A stretch of 64,000 nt of DNA. Source: JANQHO01 sp965218075. Lineage in GTDB: Bacteria > Bacteroidota > Bacteroidia > Flavobacteriales > Schleiferiaceae. Made by a program: the position numbers and the translations under genes. The notes under the pieces are model-generated. The model ran no database searches and was not told the origin of the DNA. It saw only the letters and a program-made list of their open reading frames with translations. Below are positions 1 through 9,165 of the stretch, one piece after another. The DNA lies in the NCBI GenBank assembly GCA_965218075.1, contig CBDCJZ010000003.1, forward strand, positions 248,001 to 312,000, in the 5' to 3' direction. Numbering within the stretch: the first letter of the stretch is position 1; each line of letters opens with the position of its first letter.

Positions 1-68
1 CTCGTGGCCGAGTGGCAAGGCAGTGGTCTGCAAAACCATTTACAGCGGTTCGAATCCGCTCGAGACCT
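1..68 (+). tRNA. tRNA-Cys (GCA), 5' end cut by the window
   Basis: The cloverleaf is visible: D arm at about 7-21, anticodon loop CTGCAAA with anticodon GCA at 30-32, T arm with TTCGAAT, and 3' acceptor strand CGAGACC at 61-67. That acceptor strand would pair with GGTCTCG, of which only CTCG (1-4) lies in the window, so about three bases are missing on the left. The discriminator base at 68 is T, as expected for cysteine tRNAs. CCA is not encoded. Confidence 0.93.
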
Positions 69-310
69 CAGACTTTATAGGGAAAATATTGGACTTGACG
101 CTCGGCATTTTTTCCCATTTTCTAGATCCACGATAAATATTTCCCAAATCCCAATAAATCATAAGCCTCTTTTTCCAGAAACCCTTGTTTAAAATAAAAT
201 TTTTATTATTATAGTTATTATAGTATTATTGCACTGATTTTTGGTGTGGAGCTTTTCGTGCTCCTTAAATGTAAATTTGTAAATTAAAAAACATTGATTA
301 TGAAAGCTTT

Positions 311-330
311 TTCCGTTCCTTTCCGTTCCT
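311..330 (+). repeat. Two tandem 10-bp units TTCCGTTCCT inside a signal-peptide region
   Basis: Two perfect copies of TTCCGTTCCT lie between a good ATG at 300 and the open frame of the large beta-helix gene. With two copies, translation from 300 stops at TAA 336-338 after 12 codons. Adding one copy (+10) or removing both (-20) joins the ATG at 300 to the downstream frame. The resulting leader starts MKAFS, has a hydrophobic core LILCLFVGMFSL and reads into the mature protein. This has the form of a phase-variable contingency repeat, or of a recent frameshift. Confidence 0.6.
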
Positions 331-358
331 TTCCTTAATACTCTGCCTTTTTGTTGGG

Positions 359-3300
359 ATGTTTTCCCTAAAGTCTCAGAATCTTACTGGTCATTATGAC
401 CTTAATCCAAATTTTCCTACTGCGGATTCGACGAGAAACTTCCAATCCTTTGCTGACTTGCAGCAGGCTCTTTCCTCCGGTACTGTTACCGGACGTGTAG
501 TGATTAACGTAGCTCCTGGAACCTATCAGGAGCACTTTGCACTAGGTAATATCACTGGTGTAAGCCAAGCCAATGCCATTATCATTAGCAGTTGGGGTTC
601 TGCTACCCTCACTCATGACGGCACAATAAGCAATGCTACCGTGAGCTTTGACGGCACCAGCTATGTGCAGTTGAAGGATTTGATCATTAGAAATACTAAA
701 GACTCAACACGAGCAAACGCATGGGGAATTCATCTCCAGAACACTAATCACATCAGCATTAATTCCTGTTCGATTGACCTGCCGCCGTCTAAAACATTTG
801 AGAGAATAGGTATTGTAGGCTCGGGCAGTTTAACCAGTAGCTATATATCTACTACGAATAACCATTTGAGCATTGCTGAGAACAGCATCTCAGGAGGTTT
901 TTCCGGAGTGTCTTTGAAAGGCAATACGGGGAATGCAGATCTGAACAACTACATCCATAACAACCTCATGTTTAATATGGCCAATAATGCCATTATAGCA
1001 CGTGACCAGGACAATCTGATTATCTCGGACAATGTGATTACAAACATCTATAATAATCTGGGCTATGGCATCTATTGCCAAAATATTAGGGACTTTGAGA
1101 TTGAGGCAAATAATCTATCCAACTGCGGGAATGATGGGGTAGTAATTAATGGAGGCACATCCAGCGGAACAATCCGCTCACTAATTGCCAACAATATGAT
1201 TCATGCTACAAAGGGTAAAGCTATTTGGATGATAGCGATCAATACCCCCATATCTAAAGTGAATATCTATCACAATACTGCTGTGGGAAAGCAGGCCATA
1301 AAGCTTTTGGGCTTTACCTATTCTAATATGAACCTCTACAACAATATCTTTAGTGCACGTAAAGTACCTTTTTATGCATCGAGCTTACCATCGACCGTTA
1401 ATATCGACTACAACCTCTATCACCATAGTAAGGGGACAGGAAGGAATATCGCAAAGGTAGGGCTTACGAGATATAGCCTAGCCGCTTGGCAGACAGCCAG
1501 ACCTGCACTCAATGCCCATTCTGTAGAAGGCGATCCGATATTTGTAGATACAACAACGCTTTCTCCAGATCTTCACCTACTGGGAGCTTTGGCCTATGGT
1601 AGAGGTAAGGGTTTTTTGGGCATTATCTTTGATATTGACGACGATATCCGTCCATGGACGGATATATGCATAGGCGCTGATCAGTATCCCCTGCGTTGTC
1701 CGCCTCCAACGGGCTTGTCTGTCGTGAATGTAGATACAATATCCGCCAAAGTGAAATGGACTCCTGGAAGTGGATACTACAAGAATGTAAGATACGGACT
1801 TCCGGGTAATGAGCTTTTCATAAGCCTTAGTCGAAGTACATCAAGCTTGGAAATGTATGGTTTAAATCCCGGCACCAATTATAATTTCTATGTACAGGAT
1901 AGCTGTGGTGTGGGCAATGTGAGTGCTTGGAGGGCCCTCACCTTTCAAACCCTCGGTGGTTGTCCGCCTCCAACGGGCTTGTCTGTCGTGAATGTAGATA
2001 CAACATTCGCCAAAGTGAAATGGACTGCTGGAAGTGGATACTACCAGAATGTAAGATACGGACCTCTGGGTAATGAGTTTTTCATAAGCCTTAGTCCAGG
2101 TACATCAAACTTGAAAATGTATGGTTTAAATCCCGGCACCAATTATAATTTCTATGTACAGGATAGCTGTGGTGTGGGCAATGTGAGTACTTGGAGTGGC
2201 CCCCTCACCTTTAAAACCCTCGATGCAGATGCCATCAGCGGCATCTTTACTCTTAGTGGTTCTTATAGCCTTGATTCAAGTTTTCCTACTGCGGATTCGA
2301 CGAGAAACTTCCAATCCTTTGCTGACTTGCAGCAGGCTCTTTCCTCCGGTACTGTTACCGGACCCGTAGTGATTAACGTAGCTCCTGGAACCTATCAGGA
2401 GCACTTTGCACTAGGTAATATCACTGGGGTAAGCCAAGCCAATACCATTATCATTAGCAGTTGGCTAGCTACCCTCACTCATGACGGCACAATAAGCAAT
2501 GCTACCGTGAGCTTTGACGGCACCAGCTATGTGCAGTTGAATGGATTGACCATTAGAAATACTAAAGACTCAACACGACCAACCGCATGGGGAATTCATC
2601 TCCAGAACACTAATCACATCAGCATTAATTCCTGTTCGATTGACCTGCCGCCGTCTAAAGCATTTGAGAGAATAGGTATTGTAAGCTCGGGCAGTTTAAC
2701 CAGTAGCTATATATCTACTACGAATAACCATTTGAGCATTGCTAAGAACAGCATCTCAGGAGGTTATTGCGGAGTGTCTTTGAAAGGCAATACGGTGAAT
2801 GCAGATCTGAACAACTACATCCATAACAACCTCATGTTTAATATGGCCAATAATGCCATTATAGCACGTGACCAAGACAATCTGATTATCTCGGACAATG
2901 TGATTACAAACATCTATAATAATCTGGGCTATGGCATCTATTGCCAAAATATTAGGGACTTTGAGATTGAGGCAAATAATCTATCCAACTGCGGGAAGGA
3001 TGGGGTAGTAATTGATGGAGGCACATCCAGCGGAACAATCCGCTCACTAATTGCCAACAATATGATTCATGCTAAAAGGGGTAAAGCTATTCGGATGAGA
3101 GCGATCAATACCCCCATATCTAAAGTGAATATCTATCACAATACTGCTGTGGGAAAGCAGGCCATAAAGTTTTCTGGCACCGCCTATTCTAATATGAACC
3201 TCTACAACAACATCTTTAGTGCACGTGAAGCGCCTTTTCATGTTTCATCGAGCTTACCATCGACCGTTAATATCGACTACAACCTCTATCACCGTAGTAA

Positions 3301-3922
3301 GGGGGCAGGAAGGACTATTGCAAAGGTAGGGCTTACGAGATATAGCTTAGCCGATTGGCAGGCAGCCAGACCTGCACTCAATGCCCATTCTGTAGAAGGC
3401 AACCCGACGTTTGTAAGCGCAACGGCTCCTGTCGATCTGCATATAGATACAATAAAATCCGGAAGCCAGACCGCCAATGATATAGGTAAGAGTGGTTTAA
3501 ATATTGACGACGATATTGATGGCGATCCCCGTCCACTTCTTCCTTCCACAAGAGTGGATATCGGTGCTGATGAGTACATAACCCCTTACCCTATTTCCCC
3601 TAAATCTAAAATGGCTTCTGGCATTACCCAGAGCAGTGATACCTTGAGCTGGACTACGGGGGAGCCCTTCAATGAGCGTTCTCTTCGCATCTATCCAAAT
3701 CCGAGCGATGGGGTTTTCAACCTTGAGTTTACAGCTCTAGGTGAGGATATTGAGGTTCGCATCATCAACATGCTGGGACAAGTGATCTTGGATGATGAGT
3801 TGAAGAGCTTTGAGGGAAGCTACAGAAAAAGGCTAGATATGACAACTCATCGCAGTGGAATATACCTACTGCAGCTGATTACGGAACGGACTACTGTGAA
3901 CCGACGGATTACTTTGGAGTGA
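359..3922 (+). CDS. Giant beta-helix/FN3 protein with T9SS type A sorting domain, probably phase-off
   Basis: The 1187-residue frame holds two right-handed beta-helix blocks (about residues 15-400 and 640-1030) that are close duplicates. Between them lie two fibronectin III-like repeats of about 88 residues, each starting CPPPTGLSVVNVD. The last 75 residues (IYPNPSDG..., GIYLLQL...) form a Por/T9SS C-terminal sorting domain, so this is predicted to be exported and surface attached or released through T9SS. As written the frame lacks a signal peptide; ATG 359 lies inside what should be the hydrophobic core. The natural leader starts at 300 but is out of frame across a 10-bp repeat. Beta-helix blocks suggest carbohydrate binding or adhesion; no catalytic motif was recognised. 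Function is inferred from architecture only. Confidence 0.85.
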   Translation: MFSLKSQNLTGHYDLNPNFPTADSTRNFQSFADLQQALSSGTVTGRVVINVAPGTYQEHFALGNITGVSQANAIIISSWGSATLTHDGTISNATVSFDGTSYVQLKDLIIRNTKDSTRANAWGIHLQNTNHISINSCSIDLPPSKTFERIGIVGSGSLTSSYISTTNNHLSIAENSISGGFSGVSLKGNTGNADLNNYIHNNLMFNMANNAIIARDQDNLIISDNVITNIYNNLGYGIYCQNIRDFEIEANNLSNCGNDGVVINGGTSSGTIRSLIANNMIHATKGKAIWMIAINTPISKVNIYHNTAVGKQAIKLLGFTYSNMNLYNNIFSARKVPFYASSLPSTVNIDYNLYHHSKGTGRNIAKVGLTRYSLAAWQTARPALNAHSVEGDPIFVDTTTLSPDLHLLGALAYGRGKGFLGIIFDIDDDIRPWTDICIGADQYPLRCPPPTGLSVVNVDTISAKVKWTPGSGYYKNVRYGLPGNELFISLSRSTSSLEMYGLNPGTNYNFYVQDSCGVGNVSAWRALTFQTLGGCPPPTGLSVVNVDTTFAKVKWTAGSGYYQNVRYGPLGNEFFISLSPGTSNLKMYGLNPGTNYNFYVQDSCGVGNVSTWSGPLTFKTLDADAISGIFTLSGSYSLDSSFPTADSTRNFQSFADLQQALSSGTVTGPVVINVAPGTYQEHFALGNITGVSQANTIIISSWLATLTHDGTISNATVSFDGTSYVQLNGLTIRNTKDSTRPTAWGIHLQNTNHISINSCSIDLPPSKAFERIGIVSSGSLTSSYISTTNNHLSIAKNSISGGYCGVSLKGNTVNADLNNYIHNNLMFNMANNAIIARDQDNLIISDNVITNIYNNLGYGIYCQNIRDFEIEANNLSNCGKDGVVIDGGTSSGTIRSLIANNMIHAKRGKAIRMRAINTPISKVNIYHNTAVGKQAIKFSGTAYSNMNLYNNIFSAREAPFHVSSSLPSTVNIDYNLYHRSKGAGRTIAKVGLTRYSLADWQAARPALNAHSVEGNPTFVSATAPVDLHIDTIKSGSQTANDIGKSGLNIDDDIDGDPRPLLPSTRVDIGADEYITPYPISPKSKMASGITQSSDTLSWTTGEPFNERSLRIYPNPSDGVFNLEFTALGEDIEVRIINMLGQVILDDELKSFEGSYRKRLDMTTHRSGIYLLQLITERTTVNRRITLE
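412..3400 (+). repeat. Internal 1.1-kb duplication plus a 264-bp tandem FN3 repeat
   Basis: The segment at about 412-1530 recurs at about 2281-3400 with only scattered substitutions; both begin TTTTCCTACTGCGGATTC. Between them, about 1697-1960 and 1961-2223 are tandem copies of the FN3-coding unit, both beginning TGTCCGCCTCCAACGGGC. The long identical stretches make the gene prone to recombination and to misassembly from short reads. Confidence 0.9.
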
Positions 3923-4046
3923 GAACTAACAAAGTTTCTGTTATGGATCTTGCTAGAATTCCGGCAGGGATTTTTTGTAAAGTGTATAATCCCAACACTG
4001 AATTGTATGTTCTAATTTATTCATCCTCTACAATGGCTTAGTCAGC

Positions 4047-4148
4047 TTACGACTTTTCTTCTATTTGTTTGATATTGCGTGCTCTTTGTACCCAAATGAT
4101 AATACCTACCGTAATCAAAGCCATAGGAGAGCCAACTCCAAACGAATA
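4047..4148 (-). pseudogene. Remnant resembling the C-terminus of NqrD/RnfE-type membrane subunit
   Basis: Within the roughly 400-bp spacer between the beta-helix gene and mpg, the minus strand encodes a short open tail with a membrane segment, PMALITVGIIIWVQRAR, then a charged end NIKQIEEKS and a stop. The spacing of P, A, G, IW and R matches what I recall of the last helix of NqrD/RnfE subunits of sodium-pumping reductases. No upstream part of the gene is recognisable. The family assignment is tentative. The rest of 3923-4325 shows nothing clear. Confidence 0.3.
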
Positions 4149-4325
4149 GTACTAATACTACCTCCATGAAAACAGCTAACGAGGTTAAGTGCTGAACGTT
4201 CATTTTCAATTCTCGATAGTTTCGGAAGTTCCGAGACAGGTGTCAAAACGCCTTGTAAAACTCCAAGCGATCAGTTTCCTTTATTTTTGAGTTTTCTTTT
4301 CTGTCCGCTCTCACCTGCGAATTAA

Positions 4326-4925
4326 ATGGCTAAAATTTCACTTGATTATTACCAGCAAAACGATGTGCTTTATCTGGCTAAAGACCTTTTGGGCAAATAT
4401 CTCTTTACCAAAATAGACGGTAAGCTTACCTGTGGTATAATTGTAGAAACCGAAGCTTACCGGGGGCACGGCGATGCCGCTTGTCATGCCCATATGAACC
4501 GTAGGACCAGACGCACCTCCATTATGTACAAAAAAGGAGGAGTGGCTTATGTATACCTCTGTTACGGTGTCCACAACCTCTTCAATGTCATTACCAATCA
4601 AAAAGGTCAGGCTGATGCAGTTTTAATAAGGGCTATAGAACCGACTAATGGTTTAGAAACCATGTTAATGCGAAGAAGAAAAATAAAGCTGAATAATCGT
4701 CTGACAGCTGGCCCGGGAAATCTTTCCAAAGCCTTAGGCATTGAACAGTCTCATTACGGAACGCTTTTAAACGGGAATATTATGTGGTTGGAAGATAGGA
4801 ATATCCGATTCGAAAAAAAAGAAATAGTAGAAACTGCTCGTATAGGGGTAAATTATGCAGGAGAAGATGCTTTTCTACCCTGGCGTTTTTATATAAAACG
4901 TAATCCCTACGTCAGTAAAAAGTAA
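4326..4925 (+). CDS. mpg: 3-methyladenine DNA glycosylase (AAG/MPG family)
   Basis: This 199-residue protein matches the family in length and motifs. ETEAY at 41-45 supplies the catalytic glutamate (E43, equivalent to E125 of human AAG). The family blocks YLCYGVHNLFNV and LTAGPGNLSKALGI follow. It should excise 3-methyladenine and other alkylated or deaminated purines as the first step of base excision repair. It stands alone between two longer spacers, with ATG 4326 as the only sensible start. Nothing in the catalytic region is missing. Confidence 0.95.
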   Translation: MAKISLDYYQQNDVLYLAKDLLGKYLFTKIDGKLTCGIIVETEAYRGHGDAACHAHMNRRTRRTSIMYKKGGVAYVYLCYGVHNLFNVITNQKGQADAVLIRAIEPTNGLETMLMRRRKIKLNNRLTAGPGNLSKALGIEQSHYGTLLNGNIMWLEDRNIRFEKKEIVETARIGVNYAGEDAFLPWRFYIKRNPYVSKK

Positions 4926-5016
4926 ACCTTGTCCTGGTAGATAGTCAATTATAACTTACATTCGCGATCTATTTTTAATTGGTCTAAATAAGCAATTTTA
5001 AAAACACAATAATTCT

Positions 5017-6903
5017 ATGAGATTTTGTAGTGTTTTGATAGCAATTTTATTAGGCACATTTCTTTTATTAAAAGCTGAGGAGCAAGATAAACCAAGAATG
5101 ATAGTTCACCTTTTGGATTATATCGCTGTAGATTATTCCATGGCGGTACAAAATGGTGAAATAGTGAACTGGACCGAGTTTAATGAAATGAAAGAATTTG
5201 CTCAAACTATTAATCAACTCAGTAGTCAGATTTCTATTGGTCTAAAAAGCGATATTACCCTTTTGCAAAATCTCATTGCTGAAAAAGCACCTCACTACAA
5301 AGTTGCTAGTGTAGCTTCGGGAATTAAGCAAAAAATAATTGCTGATTTTTCTCTTGAAATTGCTCCTAAACACTGGCCTTCTCTGAAAAATGGGAGGGCT
5401 TTATTTAGATTGTATTGTGTTTCTTGCCACGGAGCTAATGGTAAAGGAGATGGTGTTTTAGCAGCCGGTTTAGACCCTAGACCTACTGATTTTCACCATC
5501 CTGATAAAGCCGATGGCCTTTCGCCTTTTCAGGTCCATAACACCATCCGTTTAGGAGTAGAAAATACAGGCATGAGGGCTTTTAATGAATTGAGTGATGA
5601 CGAAGTGTGGAACTTAGCTTTTTATGTGCTTAGCCTTCCTCAGGATAATAGGGTTGAAGTCGAAGAGATTAAAGACCAATTAATTCAAGAAATAACATTA
5701 GAAAATTTGGCCTCTTTGGATAACAACGAATTGTCCCAGCTACTTTCTACTAAGGATGACAAAATAATTGCTGCATTACGCTTGCACCCCAAAGAACTTT
5801 CTGAAAAAAGCCAGGAAGACTATTTAGACAAAGCCAAAAGACTTATTGAAGCTTCTGTAACTTCCTACAAAGAAGATAAAAAAGATGAAGCTCGTAACTT
5901 TGCTATCACTGCCTATTTAGAAGGCATTGAGCCGGTAGAAGCCTACCTGAAAGCCAATAATTCCCCCTTTGTAGCTGAGCTCGAATTACAACTGTCAACC
6001 ATGCGTAGTGCCATAGAGAGTAATGCTTCCGTGGAAAAAGTACAAACTGAAGCTAAAAGGTCCATGACCCTCATAGATCAGGCTAAACGAATTATGTCCG
6101 AGAGGTCTTTCAATAGCTGGTTGGTTTTCCTTTTATCTTTTTTCATCATTCTTCGTGAAGGATTAGAAGCCTTTTTAGTGATCATTGCTGTATTGGGAAT
6201 TATTCGTGCACTCAAGCTACCTAAAGCAGCTAATTGGATACATGCTGGTTGGATAATGGCTATTATCTTTGGATTTTTACTTTGGTTAGCTGCAGATAGG
6301 CTTTTTACATTCACTGGAGCCCAAAGAGAATTATTGGAAGGAGTGGTAGCCTTTTTTGCTGTAGGAGTATTGTTATATGTGGGCTTTTGGATGCACGACA
6401 AGTCCAAAGCTCATAAGTGGCAAGCCTATGTAAAAAGAAAAGCTCAAAATCTGGCCCGAAAAGAGAATCTCCTTGGTCTAGCTTTTCTTTCTTTTCTGGT
6501 AGTGTTCCGAGAAGCTTTTGAATCCGTTTTATTTCTATCAGCACTTGGCTTTGAAGTGCAAGAAACTCACCATGTTGCTTTTGGCGGAGGTATTGTTTCG
6601 GCGTTTGCTTTTCTTATTGCGATCTCTGTAATGTTGCTCAAATACTCCAAAAAAATCTCAATTATCAAACTCTTTCAGTATTCTGCCCTCATTATTTCCT
6701 GCATGGCAATAATTTTAGCTGGAAAAGGAATTCATGCCTTTCAGGAAGCAGGAAATATGAGTATCTCCATTATGCCACTTAAGCTGCACTTGAGCTTTAT
6801 CGGTCTATATCCCACTTGGGAAACCTTTCTGGCCCAATTCGGAATCCTCATTCTAATTGTTTTCCTTTGGAATTTCAAAAACCGCCAAAAGCCTCTTCGT
6901 TAA
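5017..6903 (+). CDS. FTR1-family iron permease fused to an N-terminal cytochrome c domain
   Basis: This 628-residue protein has a signal or anchor helix at 4-20 and a single haem-binding CVSCH at 134-138 within a class I cytochrome c fold; GMRAF near 190 is a candidate for the axial Met. A helical linker reaches about 365, followed by an FTR1 permease of about seven membrane helices. The two REXXE iron-binding motifs typical of FTR1 are present: REGLE at 380 and REAFE at 498. It probably oxidises or channels periplasmic iron and imports it across the inner membrane, with the fused cytochrome taking electrons. Cytochrome-FTR1 fusions are known in Bacteroidota. It is monocistronic here. Confidence 0.9.
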   Translation: MRFCSVLIAILLGTFLLLKAEEQDKPRMIVHLLDYIAVDYSMAVQNGEIVNWTEFNEMKEFAQTINQLSSQISIGLKSDITLLQNLIAEKAPHYKVASVASGIKQKIIADFSLEIAPKHWPSLKNGRALFRLYCVSCHGANGKGDGVLAAGLDPRPTDFHHPDKADGLSPFQVHNTIRLGVENTGMRAFNELSDDEVWNLAFYVLSLPQDNRVEVEEIKDQLIQEITLENLASLDNNELSQLLSTKDDKIIAALRLHPKELSEKSQEDYLDKAKRLIEASVTSYKEDKKDEARNFAITAYLEGIEPVEAYLKANNSPFVAELELQLSTMRSAIESNASVEKVQTEAKRSMTLIDQAKRIMSERSFNSWLVFLLSFFIILREGLEAFLVIIAVLGIIRALKLPKAANWIHAGWIMAIIFGFLLWLAADRLFTFTGAQRELLEGVVAFFAVGVLLYVGFWMHDKSKAHKWQAYVKRKAQNLARKENLLGLAFLSFLVVFREAFESVLFLSALGFEVQETHHVAFGGGIVSAFAFLIAISVMLLKYSKKISIIKLFQYSALIISCMAIILAGKGIHAFQEAGNMSISIMPLKLHLSFIGLYPTWETFLAQFGILILIVFLWNFKNRQKPLR

Positions 6904-7228
6904 AGTCTGTAAAAGCATAATTTTTGAGTCATGGCTAGTTTAGTAAGGATTATTTCTAAAGTTTTTAAAAGTGTTATATGAACATTGTTAGCGATTATTC
7001 TATCGAAACTCAGTTCTTTCAAATGTAACAAAAACACGCTTTAGGCATCCACCTAATACTATTTAGCGTTCTAAACAACTTTGTTTTTCGTCATAGTTGG
7101 CAATATTGAATCTTTTAGCTTTTCCAAAACTATCTTGTCGGGTATGATGATCTGTTTTATCTGATTTGGAAAAGTTTTTTTAAAATCATTCTACTGCTCT
7201 TTTTCTGCTTTAGGCTGACTTGGAGGGG
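6904..7228. other. Spacer with no recognisable gene
   Basis: The sequence is AT-rich with frequent stops in all frames. I see no conserved protein fragment, RNA or strong hairpin before the IS1595-like remnant that begins near 7229. Confidence 0.6.
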
Positions 7229-7635
7229 GAAAGTCTTATCCCCAAGAAAGGGAAGAGACAGTTGTTGGAGTATTTCATTTTAGGAATATCGGTATATTGA
7301 GTTCGTTTCAGAGTCGGCCCCGTACAGAGTTAGTTTAAAGGACAAGGTGTGTATTTTCGTTGCCCCTGCCTACCTATACCATACCTTACAGTTGGAAATA
7401 CAAACTTACACTAGGGGTAAGCATGTGGTGAAGAAAGGATAATGACCACATCAACAGCATTGAAGGACCTTGGGGTTATGCAAAAAGCTGGATCTACCAG
7501 CGACGAGAAATGTACCAAAAGCTCTTCCATCCTTTTCTCGGCGAGCTTTTCTTCCATTTAAATCACTATCAGGAAGGTATTATGCTCCGTTTTTACAACT
7601 CTATTAAAGCGAAGACCATATATCGAAATTTTTAA
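7229..7635 (+). pseudogene. Degraded IS1595-superfamily transposase (IS1016-like), internally deleted
   Basis: Two pieces of a transposase are readable. From about 7232 a frame gives PKKGKRQLLEYFILGI followed by a stop at 7298, resembling the N-terminus of IS1016-type transposases. From 7438 to the stop at 7635 a frame gives DHINSIEGPWGYAKSWIY and FHPFLGELFFHLNHYQE, the conserved C-terminal DDE-region block. The middle is missing or out of frame. It differs from the IS1595 copies near 18 kb and 44-48 kb, so a second IS lineage has been active here. Confidence 0.75.
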
Positions 7636-7836
7636 AATTTAGTATGGATTGATTATGTATTACTTTATAAAAGCCCCCGAGATAGATTTTAAGCTGTGAA
7701 ATTGAGTTGTATCTAGCACTTTCACATAAGGTAACAAACACTTAATGCTATCTTCTAATAAAGGTAACGAATGCTTAACATTAACTTTCTAGCATTGCAA
7801 GCAATCTTAATCTTAATTCTAAAATTTAATATTCTC

Positions 7837-9075
7837 ATGAAAAAATCATTTTTCAGTTTTATAGCATTGAGTGCTGTAATCCTTACGGCTTGCAATGGTG
7901 GAGAAAACGGTGAAACCCCACAAAGTGGTTTCATTCAATCAGGTGTTATAACTAAATCAGGTGTTATAACTTCTGACGACACCTGGACTTCCGATAAAAT
8001 TTACCAACTATCAGGTCGTGTTGTGGTTGGTAAGGGGACTACCCTTACTATTGAGCCAGGTACTATCATTAAAGCTGAAGGAGGTAGAGAAACTAATGCA
8101 TCTGTTCTCATAGTAGCCAGAGGAGGTCAAATTCAGGCTAATGGCAGTCCTGATAAACCCATCATCTTTACGTCCCTTCTTGACGAGATTCAGCTCGGAC
8201 AAGTTAAAAGTCCGAACCTTGACGAATCATATCCTGGTCTTTGGGGGGGGGTGATTATTTTAGGAAACGCTCAAATTTCTGCCGGTGAAGGAGATACCGA
8301 AACTCAGATCGAAGGTATTCCTCCGAGTGATCAAAATGGTCTTTATGGGGGATCTGATAATGACGAAAGCTCGGGTTCTTTCACTTATGTTTCTATCCGC
8401 TACGGAGGTACTCTTATCGGTGATGGTAATGAAATCAACGGTTTGACCTTAGGAGGTGTTGGTTCAGCTACTACTGTCAACCACGTAGAAGTATTTGCTA
8501 ATCTCGATGACGGTATCGAGTGCTTTGGAGGTTCGGTAAATATAGATGATGTTTTAGTATGGTTCCAGGGTGATGATGCTTATGACCTTGATCAATCTTA
8601 TAATGGTACCATAGATAACTTTATATATATGAGTAGCAAAGATTCTGACCATGCTCTCGAAATTGATGGCCCAGAGGGCTCTTTTGAAGCTGGCTTTACT
8701 ATGACAAACGGTATATGCATTGGATGGAACAATGAGGGTGTTGGTGGTGGTGAGTATGCTGACTTCCGTGATGGTGCAAGAGGTTCTATAGGCAATGTAT
8801 ATTTTAGCAATTTCTCTGAAGATGCTGATTTTGAGCTTGATGATGAGGAAACTTCTGATAATTATATCAACGGTATCTTGAATTTTTCTTCTCTAGAAGT
8901 CAATGTTAGTCACTTGACTGCCGGCAATCTTACTGTGGCAGATATTTTTGTCAACAAGCATTTAGGCGTCCCAATTGCCAATGTCAATGCATCTATCGTA
9001 ACTGTTCCTACTGTTGGCATAAATTTATCGGAATTCAGAAACTGGACATTAGCTGATGCATTAGGCAAATTGTAG
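7837..9075 (+). CDS. Beta-helix outer-membrane lipoprotein paired with TonB receptor
   Basis: I prefer ATG 7837 over the upstream ATG at 7771 because it begins a textbook lipoprotein leader: MKKSFFSFIALSAVILTAC, with the lipobox Cys at 19. The mature 390-odd residues are rich in Gly, Asp, Ile and Val and form repeated turns (GKGTTLTIEPGTII, VEVFANLDDGIECFGGSV) suggesting a right-handed beta-helix. A short tandem SGVITKSGVITS lies near the N-terminus. The next gene is a TonB-dependent receptor, so the two probably form a surface uptake pair; the substrate is unknown. A run of nine G at 8243-8251 lies within the coding region. Confidence 0.8.
   Translation: MKKSFFSFIALSAVILTACNGGENGETPQSGFIQSGVITKSGVITSDDTWTSDKIYQLSGRVVVGKGTTLTIEPGTIIKAEGGRETNASVLIVARGGQIQANGSPDKPIIFTSLLDEIQLGQVKSPNLDESYPGLWGGVIILGNAQISAGEGDTETQIEGIPPSDQNGLYGGSDNDESSGSFTYVSIRYGGTLIGDGNEINGLTLGGVGSATTVNHVEVFANLDDGIECFGGSVNIDDVLVWFQGDDAYDLDQSYNGTIDNFIYMSSKDSDHALEIDGPEGSFEAGFTMTNGICIGWNNEGVGGGEYADFRDGARGSIGNVYFSNFSEDADFELDDEETSDNYINGILNFSSLEVNVSHLTAGNLTVADIFVNKHLGVPIANVNASIVTVPTVGINLSEFRNWTLADALGKL
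8243..8251 (+). repeat. G9 homopolymer inside the lipoprotein gene
   Basis: Nine consecutive G encode part of Leu-Trp-Gly-Gly-Val in the intact frame. Such a tract is rare in AT-rich DNA. Slippage by one base would truncate the protein after about 140 residues, so it could switch expression or be a sequencing-error hot spot. Confidence 0.7.
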
Positions 9076-9107
9076 TATTGAGTGCCCAAAACAAATCTTA
9101 TTCAATG

Positions 9108-9142
9108 CCTGACAATTAGAAAATCTAATGTCGGGAATTTTT
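9108..9142 (+). terminator. Hairpin with T-run between lipoprotein and TonB-receptor genes
   Basis: CCTGACA(A)TTAGA at 9108-9120 pairs with TCTAATGTCGGG at 9124-9135 across an AAA loop, with one bulged A. AATTTTTATT follows. This is a plausible intrinsic terminator, or a partial one that lowers receptor expression relative to the lipoprotein. Confidence 0.6.
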
Positions 9143-9165
9143 ATTAAGCAAGTGCCATCTCACGT

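Noticed and set aside
4..192. 62-codon ORF at the left edge
   Set aside because: It runs through the tRNA-Cys gene and has no protein-like features afterwards.
412..3400. CRISPR-like array
   Set aside because: The repeats are long, contiguous and coding. The TPR regions at 45.6-49.4 kb are likewise tandem protein repeats without spacers. No short direct repeats with unique spacers were seen anywhere.
890..3579. Several minus-strand frames inside the beta-helix gene
   Set aside because: They mirror the repeated plus-strand coding sequence, recur at the same offset in both duplicates and show no protein motif.
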